Assembly: GCA_900541555.1 (NCBI GenBank)
Contig: UQKE01000013.1
Coordinates: 1-41,842, forward strand
DNA length: 41,842 nucleotides
Reading direction: 5' to 3'
From: an uncultured Porphyromonadaceae bacterium
Lineage (GTDB): Bacteria > Bacteroidota > Bacteroidia > Bacteroidales > Muribaculaceae
In this document: positions 35,381 to 41,842 of the stretch, piece after piece
Layout of the letters: each line of letters starts with the position of its first letter
How positions within the stretch are numbered: the stretch's first letter is position 1
Translations under genes and position numbers: made by a program
Notes under the pieces: model-generated
The model's database searches: none
Told to the model about the DNA's origin: nothing
The model's input: the letters and a program-made list of their open reading frames with translations, nothing else

Positions 35381-37696
35381 GTGAAGAAAATCATATCGCT
35401 CATATTATGTGGATGTTTGTCGATTGCTGCTTTTGCAGAATCTCCCGACAGTGTGTCTGTTTGTCGACGGCAAACGGTCGGACTGGTTTTGAGCGGGGGC
35501 GGGGCTAAGGGTATTGCTCATGCCGGCGTCATTCAGGCATTGGAAGAAAATGGCATTCCGATTGACTATATTGCCGGCACATCGATGGGCGCCATTGTGG
35601 GCGGCTTGTATGCAGCCGGTTATACGCCACATGAAATTATAGAATTGATTTTGTCGGAAGAATTTGAAAGTTGGTCGACCGGCAAGATTAATCCGGCACT
35701 GACATATTATTATCTGAGGCCGGAGTTGTCGCCGGCCATTGTGAAATTGGATATAGGCAGAAGTGATACGGCGACGACGAAAAGTTTGCTTCCGAACAGT
35801 TTAATCAATCCGATTCCGATGAATTTCGGGTTCATGGAAGTGTTTTCTCCGCACACGGCAGTTTGCGCGAGCGATTTTGACGATTTGTTTGTCCCGTTTC
35901 GTTGTGTGGCGTCGGATGTTTATAATAAAGAAAAAGTGGTGTTGCGTCGAGGCGATTTGGGCGAGGCCATACGGATGTCGATGACGTTTCCTGTGGCTTT
36001 CAAGCCAATAGAAAGAAATGGCTTGCCGATGTTTGACGGCGGCATTTACGATAATTTCCCCGTGAGCGTGATGAAAGAAGAGTTTGCTCCGGATGTGATT
36101 ATTGGCGTTGATGTGACTTTGCATGAAAAGGAAGATGTGACGAACATTATATCGCAATTGGAGAGCATGATTATCCAGCAAGACGATTATGAATTGCCGG
36201 AAAAAGACGGGTTGAAGATTCATGTGGATTTAAAAGGCATTGGATTGCTCGATTTCCCAAAAGCGGATGAGATATTCCGGAAAGGATATGAAAAGACGGA
36301 ATCGATGATGGATTCGATAAAGGCGCGGATAAAGACGCGCGTTTCGAATAGAAGCGTGGACATGCGGCGGAACATTTATAAAAGCAGAGTTTCGAAGGTT
36401 CGTTTCGATTCGTTGGAGGTGGAAGGGGCTGATGGCCGCGCGAAAGCTTACATACGCAGGATTTTTTCGATGGAAAACAAAGACACTTTGACCATTGAAG
36501 AAGCGAAGGATGCCTATTATAGGATTGTCTCTTCCGGAAAATTTCGTGATTTGGTTCCGAGCCCGCAGTATGGAAAAAATGGGCTGTTTCATCTTCGATT
36601 GAAAGCGACAACTAAGGAAAATGCAGGATTGGGAATCGGAGGATATATCACTTCCACGACGAATAGCATGGCGTATGTGTCGGCCGGTTACGAAACTCTT
36701 GCTTTGAATTCCTTCAATGGGGAAATCGCCGGATGGGTCGGGCAATCCTATTATGGCGGTTTGGCGAGCGGACGAATCTTGATGCATTCGTCGACGCCGA
36801 CAACGGTGCGCTTGCAGGGCGGCGCGTTTCAACAGAAATTTTATGAAGACGAGGTGCTCTTTTTTGAAAACAATACGCCGGCGTTTATCATGAACAATCA
36901 GTATTATGCCAATTTGGTGATCGGAATTGGCATAGGGCGGCATTCAAAATTGGAAACGAAGGTCGGTTATGGCTATTTGCGCGACAGGTTCTATCCCGAC
37001 AAGAACGTGAACTTTTCGGCGACGGCACCCGATGAAGGCCGTTATCGTCTTGGGCAAGTGCGCGTGAGCTACGATTATAATACATTGGACGACGATGTCT
37101 ATCCTTCGTCAGGGATGCGTCTGTTGGCCGGCGCTTCCGGCGTGTTGGGGTCGCAACGTTATATCGGGCGCAATGGTTTGAGCCCGACTACGGATTATGA
37201 AAGCGTGAAATGGGCGGAAGCGGAGTTCGACATTCAAAAATATTTCCGGTTGTCGAGCCGATTTAGCTTTGGGACACGTTTGAATGTGCTTGCATCGACA
37301 AAAAAACTTTACGACAGTTATACGGCATCGCTGGTTCAAGCTCCGGCATTCACGCCGACACAATCGAGCCGAGGCATGTTTATACCTGCGTTTAGGTCCA
37401 ATTCTTTTGTGGCAGGAGGCATTGTGCCGATAGTCCGAATAACCGACAATCTGCAATTGCGATCGGAGTTTTATGCGTTTTCTCCGATGCGCCGCATGTT
37501 GAGCGATGCAAGAGATCGTGCCCGTTATGGAGATTGGTTCGGCACGGTGAATTTCATGGGAGAAATATCGGCGGTGTATCGTTTTCCGTTTGCTTCGCTC
37601 AGCCTTTATGGAAATTTTGCAGATTCACCTTCCGGTCGTTGGAACGTTGGCGTCAGCTTCGGGTACTTTATCACGGTGCCGAAATTTTTGCGTTAA
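35381..37696 (+). CDS. Patatin-like phospholipase with C-terminal outer-membrane beta-barrel
   Basis: 771 residues from a GTG start 3 bases after serB. An N-terminal signal peptide (MKKIISLILCGCLSIAAFA) leads into a patatin domain (~30-310): oxyanion motif SGGGAKGIAHAG, nucleophile Ser68 in GTSMG and the dyad Asp219 in FDGGIYDN. Residues ~330-410 look like one POTRA-type domain (DTLTIEEAKDAYYRIVSSGKF). The rest is a BamA/surface-antigen-type barrel ending ...SFGYFITVPKFLR. The layout matches the type Vd/PlpD-like family, in which the barrel holds or exports the lipase domain. Whether the patatin part is surface-exposed or periplasmic is not decided by the sequence. Confidence 0.9.
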   Translation: MKKIISLILCGCLSIAAFAESPDSVSVCRRQTVGLVLSGGGAKGIAHAGVIQALEENGIPIDYIAGTSMGAIVGGLYAAGYTPHEIIELILSEEFESWSTGKINPALTYYYLRPELSPAIVKLDIGRSDTATTKSLLPNSLINPIPMNFGFMEVFSPHTAVCASDFDDLFVPFRCVASDVYNKEKVVLRRGDLGEAIRMSMTFPVAFKPIERNGLPMFDGGIYDNFPVSVMKEEFAPDVIIGVDVTLHEKEDVTNIISQLESMIIQQDDYELPEKDGLKIHVDLKGIGLLDFPKADEIFRKGYEKTESMMDSIKARIKTRVSNRSVDMRRNIYKSRVSKVRFDSLEVEGADGRAKAYIRRIFSMENKDTLTIEEAKDAYYRIVSSGKFRDLVPSPQYGKNGLFHLRLKATTKENAGLGIGGYITSTTNSMAYVSAGYETLALNSFNGEIAGWVGQSYYGGLASGRILMHSSTPTTVRLQGGAFQQKFYEDEVLFFENNTPAFIMNNQYYANLVIGIGIGRHSKLETKVGYGYLRDRFYPDKNVNFSATAPDEGRYRLGQVRVSYDYNTLDDDVYPSSGMRLLAGASGVLGSQRYIGRNGLSPTTDYESVKWAEAEFDIQKYFRLSSRFSFGTRLNVLASTKKLYDSYTASLVQAPAFTPTQSSRGMFIPAFRSNSFVAGGIVPIVRITDNLQLRSEFYAFSPMRRMLSDARDRARYGDWFGTVNFMGEISAVYRFPFASLSLYGNFADSPSGRWNVGVSFGYFITVPKFLR

Positions 37697-37710
37697 TTAT
37701 CAGCAAATAA

Positions 37711-37746
37711 AAAAACGGTTGCAAGGCTTTCCATGCAACCGTTTTT
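37711..37746. terminator. Bidirectional terminator between patatin gene and DUF4250 gene
   Basis: A perfect 13-bp stem (37711-37723 with 37734-37746) closes a 10-base loop; arms start with A5 and end with T5. It lies 14 bases after the patatin stop and 21 bases after the stop of the convergent DUF4250 gene, so it can serve both. Confidence 0.85.
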
Positions 37747-37767
37747 CTATTGTCGGCCGACAGATTG

Positions 37768-37947
37768 TCACCAGAATCGATTTCCTTTCTTGTCGTATTC
37801 GAAACCGGCGTTTTTAAGTTGTCCGGTTAGTAGCGTTTTGTCAATGTCCAAGCGTCGGCACAATTCGTCGAGCGAATTGTCGTTGTCGCGCAATTGCTGA
37901 TTGATGTAGCTGACAAGCATGAAAGGATCTTTGGGAAGCGAATCCAT
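37768..37947 (-). CDS. DUF4250 family small protein
   Basis: 59 residues. Translated by hand from ATG 37947 to TGA 37768: it begins MDSLPKDPFMLVSYINQQLR and contains SLDELCRRLDIDKTLL and GFEYDKKGNRFW. This matches my recollection of DUF4250 proteins (opening LPxDPxMLxSFxNxxLRD, then SLDELCxxLxID). The central helices resemble a small helix-turn-helix, but no function is established. It lies 7 bases after the phosphoesterase stop and probably shares its message. Confidence 0.85.
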   Translation of the reverse strand: MDSLPKDPFMLVSYINQQLRDNDNSLDELCRRLDIDKTLLTGQLKNAGFEYDKKGNRFW

Positions 37948-37954
37948 CGTGTAT

Positions 37955-39793
37955 TTAAAGTTTTTCGATTTCCCAAACAGCGCCTTCTGTCAAGGAAAGG
38001 TAAATCTTTCCGTTGCATTTTTCGAATCCGTTCACTTCCGACGATCCGCACCGATATGTCCATAAGAGTTGATGCGTATCGGCATCAATGGCAACGATTA
38101 ATCCTCGGCGAGAACCCATGTAGATGACGCCTTCGTCTTCAATGACGATGCAAGGAGCATGTTCATATCCCAATCCGGCATCGGTGACAAATGCGATATT
38201 TGCTTCGTTTTCGTCGATCTTGGATGCAAGCAGCTGCCCGTCCATTGTTTTTGCATATACTAATTTTTTATCGGGCGAAAATCCGAAACTTTCGCGTGGA
38301 CGATATTTTCCGTCGAAATTTGTACGCCATACGACAGAGCCATCGTTGCGGTTAAGCACAGTCATGTAGCGATCGGGTGCTACGACTGCAACGCGATTGG
38401 CCGTGACGACCGGAACGCAGTTGCCGGGTCCGAGCATGTTGGCGGCGGAGCCGTTGTTCCATTGCCATTTGATTTTGCCCGTATTTTTGTCCAAGCAGCG
38501 CAGGTAAGTATCCCATGCGCCGAATATGACGTCGTTGCCATCGACTACCGGTTCGGCTTGGCAATAGTTGTTGAGTTCCGTTCTCCAAATGAGATTGCCG
38601 GTGCCGACGTTCCAGCATTCGAATTTTTTGTATCCGCCTTGATAGAGTTTGCCGTCGACTATGATTCCATCGGCCACGTAAGGACCTGACGATTTGTTTT
38701 CGCGAATAATGCGGCCTGTGGCTTTGTCGGCCCAAATGATTCGCTTGTCGGCCGTGGGGATGATGATGTATTCATCGCTGAGAGCCGGGCGCGAAAATAG
38801 GGATGCATCTGTTTTGAACGACCAAAGGAGTTCTCCGGTTTGGTTGTTTACTGCCTTTGCATATCCTAACGAGTTGCCAAAATAGATATTGTCCTTGTCG
38901 ACAGCAACGCGGGTGAAGATGGACGCATTGTCTTGGTAAATGCGGCGGATGGAGAATCCTTGCGGCATTTCGTATTCTTCGACTTTTGCATATTCAAATT
39001 TTGGGTGGGAAGTTCTCGCCGGAAATGCCATTTGCAATTTTGGCGCTTGTCCGAGCACCTTGTCGTAGACTTTTATGGAGTCGTCGGAAATGTGGATGTC
39101 GGAATAGCCGTATCCGTCGTTTTTTCCTGTCATGTCGAGGGCGCGGCACATGATTGCGTCGATATCACCGCCTTTATATTGACTGTAGGTGTGGTAGTGT
39201 CCGCAGATGTGGACGATGACCGGATATTTTTGCAGGATATTGACATAGTCTTGCCAATTGTCCAAATCTTCTTTGATGGGATAATGGTTGATAGAGACGA
39301 CGCGTTTGCCTTCGGTGCATCGTTTGGACAATTCGCTATCCAGCCAAATGAGGTCTTCTTGCTTGATATGGCCGTCGCCCATTTTCATGTATGGGCCGCA
39401 ATTGATGCCAATGAAAATAATGCTGTCCGATTCAAATACAAAGCGATCGTCTCCCCAAATGTCGTTGAAAGATTTTAAAGCGCTTTGCGACCAATTGTTC
39501 TCGTGGTTTCCGGGGATTACGTAGATCGGTTTCTTCAATTGGTCGAGGATGCTTTTCACGTTAAGCAATTGCTCGTCGCTTCCTTCGTTTGTCAAGTCGC
39601 CGGAAAGGATGACAAATTCCGATTTGTTCCCGTTGATTTCTTCAACTGCTTTTCGCAATTGTGTTTCGTTTTCATTGCCGGGGGTGACGTGGATGTCGCT
39701 TAGCAATGTGAAATCCAATGCCTGCATGCTTTGTGTGCAAAGAAGCAAAGCTGCGAGGAATGAAGAGTTTTTGATAATTGATTTTATGTTCAT
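37955..39793 (-). CDS. Exported calcineurin-type metallophosphoesterase with PQQ-like beta-propeller
   Basis: 612 residues with a signal peptide (MNIKSIIKNSSFLAALLLCTQSMQA). Residues ~25-260 are a calcineurin-like phosphoesterase with the full set of metal motifs: LLSDIHVTP, LSGDLTNEG, PGNHENN and ICGHYHTYS. Residues ~290-610 are a PQQ/quinoprotein-like propeller with repeated outer strands (TGELLWSFKTDA, TGNLIWRTELNN, TGKIKWQWNNGS, DGSVVWRTNFDG, THQLLWTYRCGS). The propeller probably serves binding, not PQQ catalysis. The substrate is unknown. Start 39793 is favoured over ATG 39832 because the signal peptide begins there and a -7 box overlaps the upstream region. Confidence 0.88.
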   Translation of the reverse strand: MNIKSIIKNSSFLAALLLCTQSMQALDFTLLSDIHVTPGNENETQLRKAVEEINGNKSEFVILSGDLTNEGSDEQLLNVKSILDQLKKPIYVIPGNHENNWSQSALKSFNDIWGDDRFVFESDSIIFIGINCGPYMKMGDGHIKQEDLIWLDSELSKRCTEGKRVVSINHYPIKEDLDNWQDYVNILQKYPVIVHICGHYHTYSQYKGGDIDAIMCRALDMTGKNDGYGYSDIHISDDSIKVYDKVLGQAPKLQMAFPARTSHPKFEYAKVEEYEMPQGFSIRRIYQDNASIFTRVAVDKDNIYFGNSLGYAKAVNNQTGELLWSFKTDASLFSRPALSDEYIIIPTADKRIIWADKATGRIIRENKSSGPYVADGIIVDGKLYQGGYKKFECWNVGTGNLIWRTELNNYCQAEPVVDGNDVIFGAWDTYLRCLDKNTGKIKWQWNNGSAANMLGPGNCVPVVTANRVAVVAPDRYMTVLNRNDGSVVWRTNFDGKYRPRESFGFSPDKKLVYAKTMDGQLLASKIDENEANIAFVTDAGLGYEHAPCIVIEDEGVIYMGSRRGLIVAIDADTHQLLWTYRCGSSEVNGFEKCNGKIYLSLTEGAVWEIEKL

Positions 39794-39829
39794 GTCGTAA
39801 AAAATTAGATTCTGTTTTTTAGCGTCATG

Positions 39830-39837
39830 CAAAGGTA
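39830..39837 (-). promoter_or_regulatory. -7 box (TACCTTTG) for the phosphoesterase gene
   Basis: A full TAnnTTTG match on the minus strand, 36 bases before the ATG at 39793. An AT-rich direct repeat lies upstream at 39864-39896. Confidence 0.6.
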
Positions 39838-39863
39838 GCGATAGGCGGACAATATAGGCGAGT

Positions 39864-39896
39864 TAATTAATATTCAAAATAATTAATATTTGAAAT
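39864..39896. repeat. AT-rich direct repeat upstream of the phosphoesterase promoter
   Basis: Two near-identical copies of AATTAATATT followed by YRAAAT occur back to back. On the minus strand they lie 27-60 bases upstream of the -7 box, where AT-rich DNA often raises promoter strength. No further function is evident. Confidence 0.4.
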
Positions 39897-39951
39897 TGCC
39901 CGCATTGTGCATGCCTTGGGAATCCGCATAGGGGGAGAATGTGTTAAGATG

Positions 39952-39995
39952 AAAGGCCTCGAAAGTGGTGAGATGAGACTACTTTGGAGGCCTTT
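39952..39995. terminator. Long hairpin downstream of fumarase (probable terminator)
   Basis: AAAGGCCTC pairs with GAGGCCTTT and, after one G/G mismatch, AAAGTGGT pairs with ACTACTTT around an 8-base loop, giving 17 pairs. It lies 22 bases beyond the fumarase stop. The T-rich tract (CTTTTC) is on the plus-strand side, and on the minus strand only TTTC follows, so as a fumarase terminator it is not ideal; it could also act on RNA stability. Confidence 0.55.
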
Positions 39996-40017
39996 CTTTT
40001 CCCATGAAGATGCTTAA

Positions 40018-41418
40018 TTATTTATTGCATCCGGCGCAACGAGGTTTGATTTGCTTGAAAAAGTCGTTGCCTTTGTCGTCCACAAGGATGAATGCGGGGA
40101 AGTCTTCCACGCGAATTTTCCAAATGGCTTCCATTCCCAATTCCGGATATTCCACGCACTCGATGCTTTTGATGTTGTTTTGCGCAAGGATGGCTGCCGG
40201 TCCTCCGATGCTTCCGAGGTAGAAGCCGCCATATTTCTTGCAAGCATCGGTCACTTGTTGCGAACGGTTTCCTTTTGCCAGCATCACCATGCTTCCGCCG
40301 TGGCTTTGAAAAAGGTCGACATACGGGTCCATTCGTCCTGCGGTTGTCGGTCCCATGGAGCCGCACGCCATTCCGGCCGGTGTTTTTGCCGGACCGGCGT
40401 AGTATACGGGATGATTTTTGAAATATTCCGGAAGGTCTTCGCCTCTATCGATGCGTTCTTTGAGTTTCGCATGCGCGATGTCGCGCGCTACGATGATTGT
40501 GCCGTTGAGCGACAAGCGAGTGGATACCGGATATTTTGTCAGTTCTTTGAGTATTTCCGGCATCGGGCGGTCGAGGTCGATTTTCACGGCATTGCCTTCG
40601 CCTGCATTTCTTAATTCTTCAGGGATTAATTCGCCCGGATTGTTATCGAGCTTTTCAATCCAAATGCCGTCTTTGTTGATTTTGCATTTGATGTTGCGGT
40701 CGGCAGAGCAGGACACACCCAACCCGACAGGGCATGAAGCTCCATGGCGCGGAAGGCGAATTATCCTGACGTCGTGTGCAAAATATTTTCCGCCGAATTG
40801 TGCGCCGAGCCCGATGTTGTGTGCTTCTTCCAATACTTGTTTTTCAAGCTCTATGTCGCGGAATGCCCGGCCGGTTTCGTCGCCGGTTGTCGGCAGGTTG
40901 TCGTAGTAGTGGGTAGAAGCCAATTTGACGGTGAGCAAGTTTTTTTCAGCCGAAGTGCCGCCAATCACGAAAGCGATATGGTACGGCGGACATGCGGCGG
41001 TGCCCAGCGTTTTCATTTTCTCAACGAGGAATGGCACCAATGTCTTGGGGTTGAGGATGGCTTTTGTCTCTTGGTAGAGATATGTTTTGTTGGCAGAGCC
41101 GCCGCCTTTTGTGACGCACAAGAAGCGGTATTCCATGCCTTCGGTCGATTCGAGGTCGATTTGCGCGGGAAGGTTGCACTTGGTGTTGACTTCCTCATAC
41201 ATGGAAAGGGGTGCATTTTGCGAATAGCGCAGGTTGTTTTCCGTGTAGGTCTTGTATACGCCTAATGCGAGCGCTTCTTCGTCGCAATAGCCTGTCCACA
41301 CCTGTTGCCCTTTTTCGCCATGAATGATGGCAGTCCCCGTGTCTTGGCAGAATGGCAACACGCCTTTGCTTGCCACGTCGGCATTGCGCAGGAATGTGAG
41401 CGCCACGTATTTTCTCAT
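40018..41418 (-). CDS. Class I fumarate hydratase, N-terminus missing
   Basis: About 466 residues of fumarase remain, from roughly the ATG at 41418 ([12 protein letters not shown]) to the stop at 40018. The enzyme interconverts fumarate and malate with an oxygen-sensitive 4Fe-4S cluster. Cluster and active-site segments are intact: [38 protein letters not shown] and [17 protein letters not shown], and the C-terminus ([10 protein letters not shown]) is complete. Bacteroidales homologues have ~80 more residues before RKYVAL. Here that part is replaced in frame by an unrelated sequence with a membrane helix (the assembled frame runs to ATG 41658). This is most likely an assembly chimera rather than a real fusion. 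Confidence 0.9.
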   Translation of the reverse strand: MRKYVALTFLRNADVASKGVLPFCQDTGTAIIHGEKGQQVWTGYCDEEALALGVYKTYTENNLRYSQNAPLSMYEEVNTKCNLPAQIDLESTEGMEYRFLCVTKGGGSANKTYLYQETKAILNPKTLVPFLVEKMKTLGTAACPPYHIAFVIGGTSAEKNLLTVKLASTHYYDNLPTTGDETGRAFRDIELEKQVLEEAHNIGLGAQFGGKYFAHDVRIIRLPRHGASCPVGLGVSCSADRNIKCKINKDGIWIEKLDNNPGELIPEELRNAGEGNAVKIDLDRPMPEILKELTKYPVSTRLSLNGTIIVARDIAHAKLKERIDRGEDLPEYFKNHPVYYAGPAKTPAGMACGSMGPTTAGRMDPYVDLFQSHGGSMVMLAKGNRSQQVTDACKKYGGFYLGSIGGPAAILAQNNIKSIECVEYPELGMEAIWKIRVEDFPAFILVDDKGNDFFKQIKPRCAGCNK

Positions 41419-41664
41419 ATCGGTCTCCTTCTCCCGTACCATGTCCGATTTTCCCGCTGCAACTTCTCTCTCTTTTCTGCCGTCTCTTTTTTCCTGCTCC
41501 CCTGACTCCCTCTCTTCTTTATTTCTTTCATGATACACGTCTCCCTTAAAATCCTTTTCCCCATCTTCTCCTTTCCACATCCGCAAGGTCACGCCGCACA
41601 GGATCAGATCCACAACTACGATCACCAGAAACAGAACGATTTTCTGTCTGAATTTCATTGATAC

Positions 41665-41670
41665 CTCCTG
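41665..41670 (-). promoter_or_regulatory. Strong Shine-Dalgarno sequence (AGGAGG) before ATG 41658
   Basis: The minus strand reads GGCAGGAGGTATCAATG, with the AGGAGG core about six bases before the ATG. Such sites are normal in Firmicutes and rare in Bacteroidetes, so it marks the segment as foreign to the rest of the window. Confidence 0.8.
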
Positions 41671-41765
41671 CCTACCTGTTTTCCCATCTCATTTTATAAA
41701 TATATGCGCGTGATCGTTTTCCTTTCCTCTCCCAAAAAGAAATACACATGACACTCCCAAACAGA

Positions 41766-41815
41766 CAGAACCCCTGAAACAGCGATATTGGGGATCGTCT
41801 GCCTCAGGGGTTCTG
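41766..41815. terminator. Long perfect-arm hairpin in the foreign segment
   Basis: CAGAACCCCTGA (41766-41777) pairs perfectly with 41804-41815, and inside it CAGCGAT pairs with ATCG-T-CTG with one bulge. No T-run follows on either strand, so it may be a terminator of an upstream gene or a mobile palindromic element of the other genome. Confidence 0.4.
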
Positions 41816-41842
41816 CGCTCAATATGTATCATCTTTTCCCTT

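Larger units (their letters stand above)
41419..41842. other. Foreign-looking segment, probably from a Firmicutes genome (chimeric contig end)
   Basis: On the minus strand this stretch encodes the first 80 residues of a reading frame (ATG 41658) with a membrane helix ([20 protein letters not shown]) and a very charged Glu/Lys/Arg-rich stretch. It is joined in frame to fumarase at about 41418. The ATG is preceded by a strong Shine-Dalgarno AGGAGG at 41665-41670, unlike every other gene here. The pyrimidine-rich plus strand and lack of the local TCG/GGC codon habits also differ. The N-terminus could belong to a sensor kinase or another membrane-anchored protein; it is too short to name. Upstream, 41659-41842 holds no gene I can support. 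Confidence 0.75.

Noticed and set aside
40018..41658. A genuine membrane-anchored fumarase of 546 residues
   Set aside because: The N-terminal 80 residues are unrelated to fumarase, are preceded by a Firmicutes-type ribosome binding site and differ in composition, so a chimeric joint is the simpler explanation. I cannot exclude it without reads.
41766..41815. Terminator of fumarase-side genes
   Set aside because: It lies in the foreign segment and lacks a T-run on either strand.

Overview
The window looks like a stretch of chromosome from a gut-type Bacteroidales bacterium (Bacteroidetes). Three things suggest this. The gene sets and their order are typical: dxs-trkA-trkH, ftsK-lolA-trxB, an MFS/DUF4491/GtrA group behind pheS, a malic enzyme fused to a phosphotransacetylase-like domain, and class I fumarase. 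Most starts lack a Shine-Dalgarno sequence. Many genes have a TAnnTTTG box, the Bacteroidetes -7 element, a few tens of bases upstream. Family or genus cannot be fixed from the sequence alone.

Layout. 1-290: three tRNA genes (Gly, Leu, Glu) and a terminator. 311-2685 (+): prmA, xseA, xseB. 2697-6618 (-): a five-gene run of dCMP deaminase, S41 protease, 5-formyl-THF cyclo-ligase, a hemerythrin/RIC-like protein and a LuxR-type regulator. 6653-6839: a 75-bp tandem repeat. 6995-9088 (-): M3 metallopeptidase. 9118-9346: a second locus of the same repeat family. 9348-14525 (-): TPR protein, SIMPL protein and a WG-repeat/macrodomain fusion. 14722-14925 (-): a small winged-helix protein. 15034-24062 (-): ftsK-lolA-trxB, dxs-trkA-trkH and a small membrane protein. 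24090-24149: a third copy of the repeat. 24397-28751 (+): groES-groEL and malic enzyme. 28758-33918 (-): pheS, nth, gtrA, a GT-C type membrane protein, DUF4491 and an MFS transporter, the last four chained by 4-bp overlaps. 34139-37696 (+): serB and a patatin/BamA-type outer-membrane protein. 37768-39793 (-): a calcineurin-type phosphoesterase with a PQQ propeller, and a 59-residue DUF4250 protein. 40018 to about 41418 (-): class I fumarase without its N-terminus.

Most of the window is housekeeping: translation and its modification, DNA repair and segregation, redox, potassium uptake, isoprenoid precursors, folate and nucleotide metabolism, C4-dicarboxylate metabolism and protein folding. I see no phage, insertion sequence, CRISPR array or clear defence island.

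Two observations matter most. First, the last ~425 bases do not match the rest. They carry a strong AGGAGG ribosome binding site and a Firmicutes-like coding style, and they replace the first ~80 residues of fumarase in frame. The simplest reading is a chimeric assembly joint near 41418, so 41419-41842 should not be assigned to this organism without checking. Second, three intergenic regions carry related copies of a palindromic element (core CAAAC-NN-GTTTG, or an alternative AT-rich core) linked to candidate -7 promoter boxes. A 43-base block is shared with one mismatch between sites 15 kb apart. This is the best candidate here for something not yet described.
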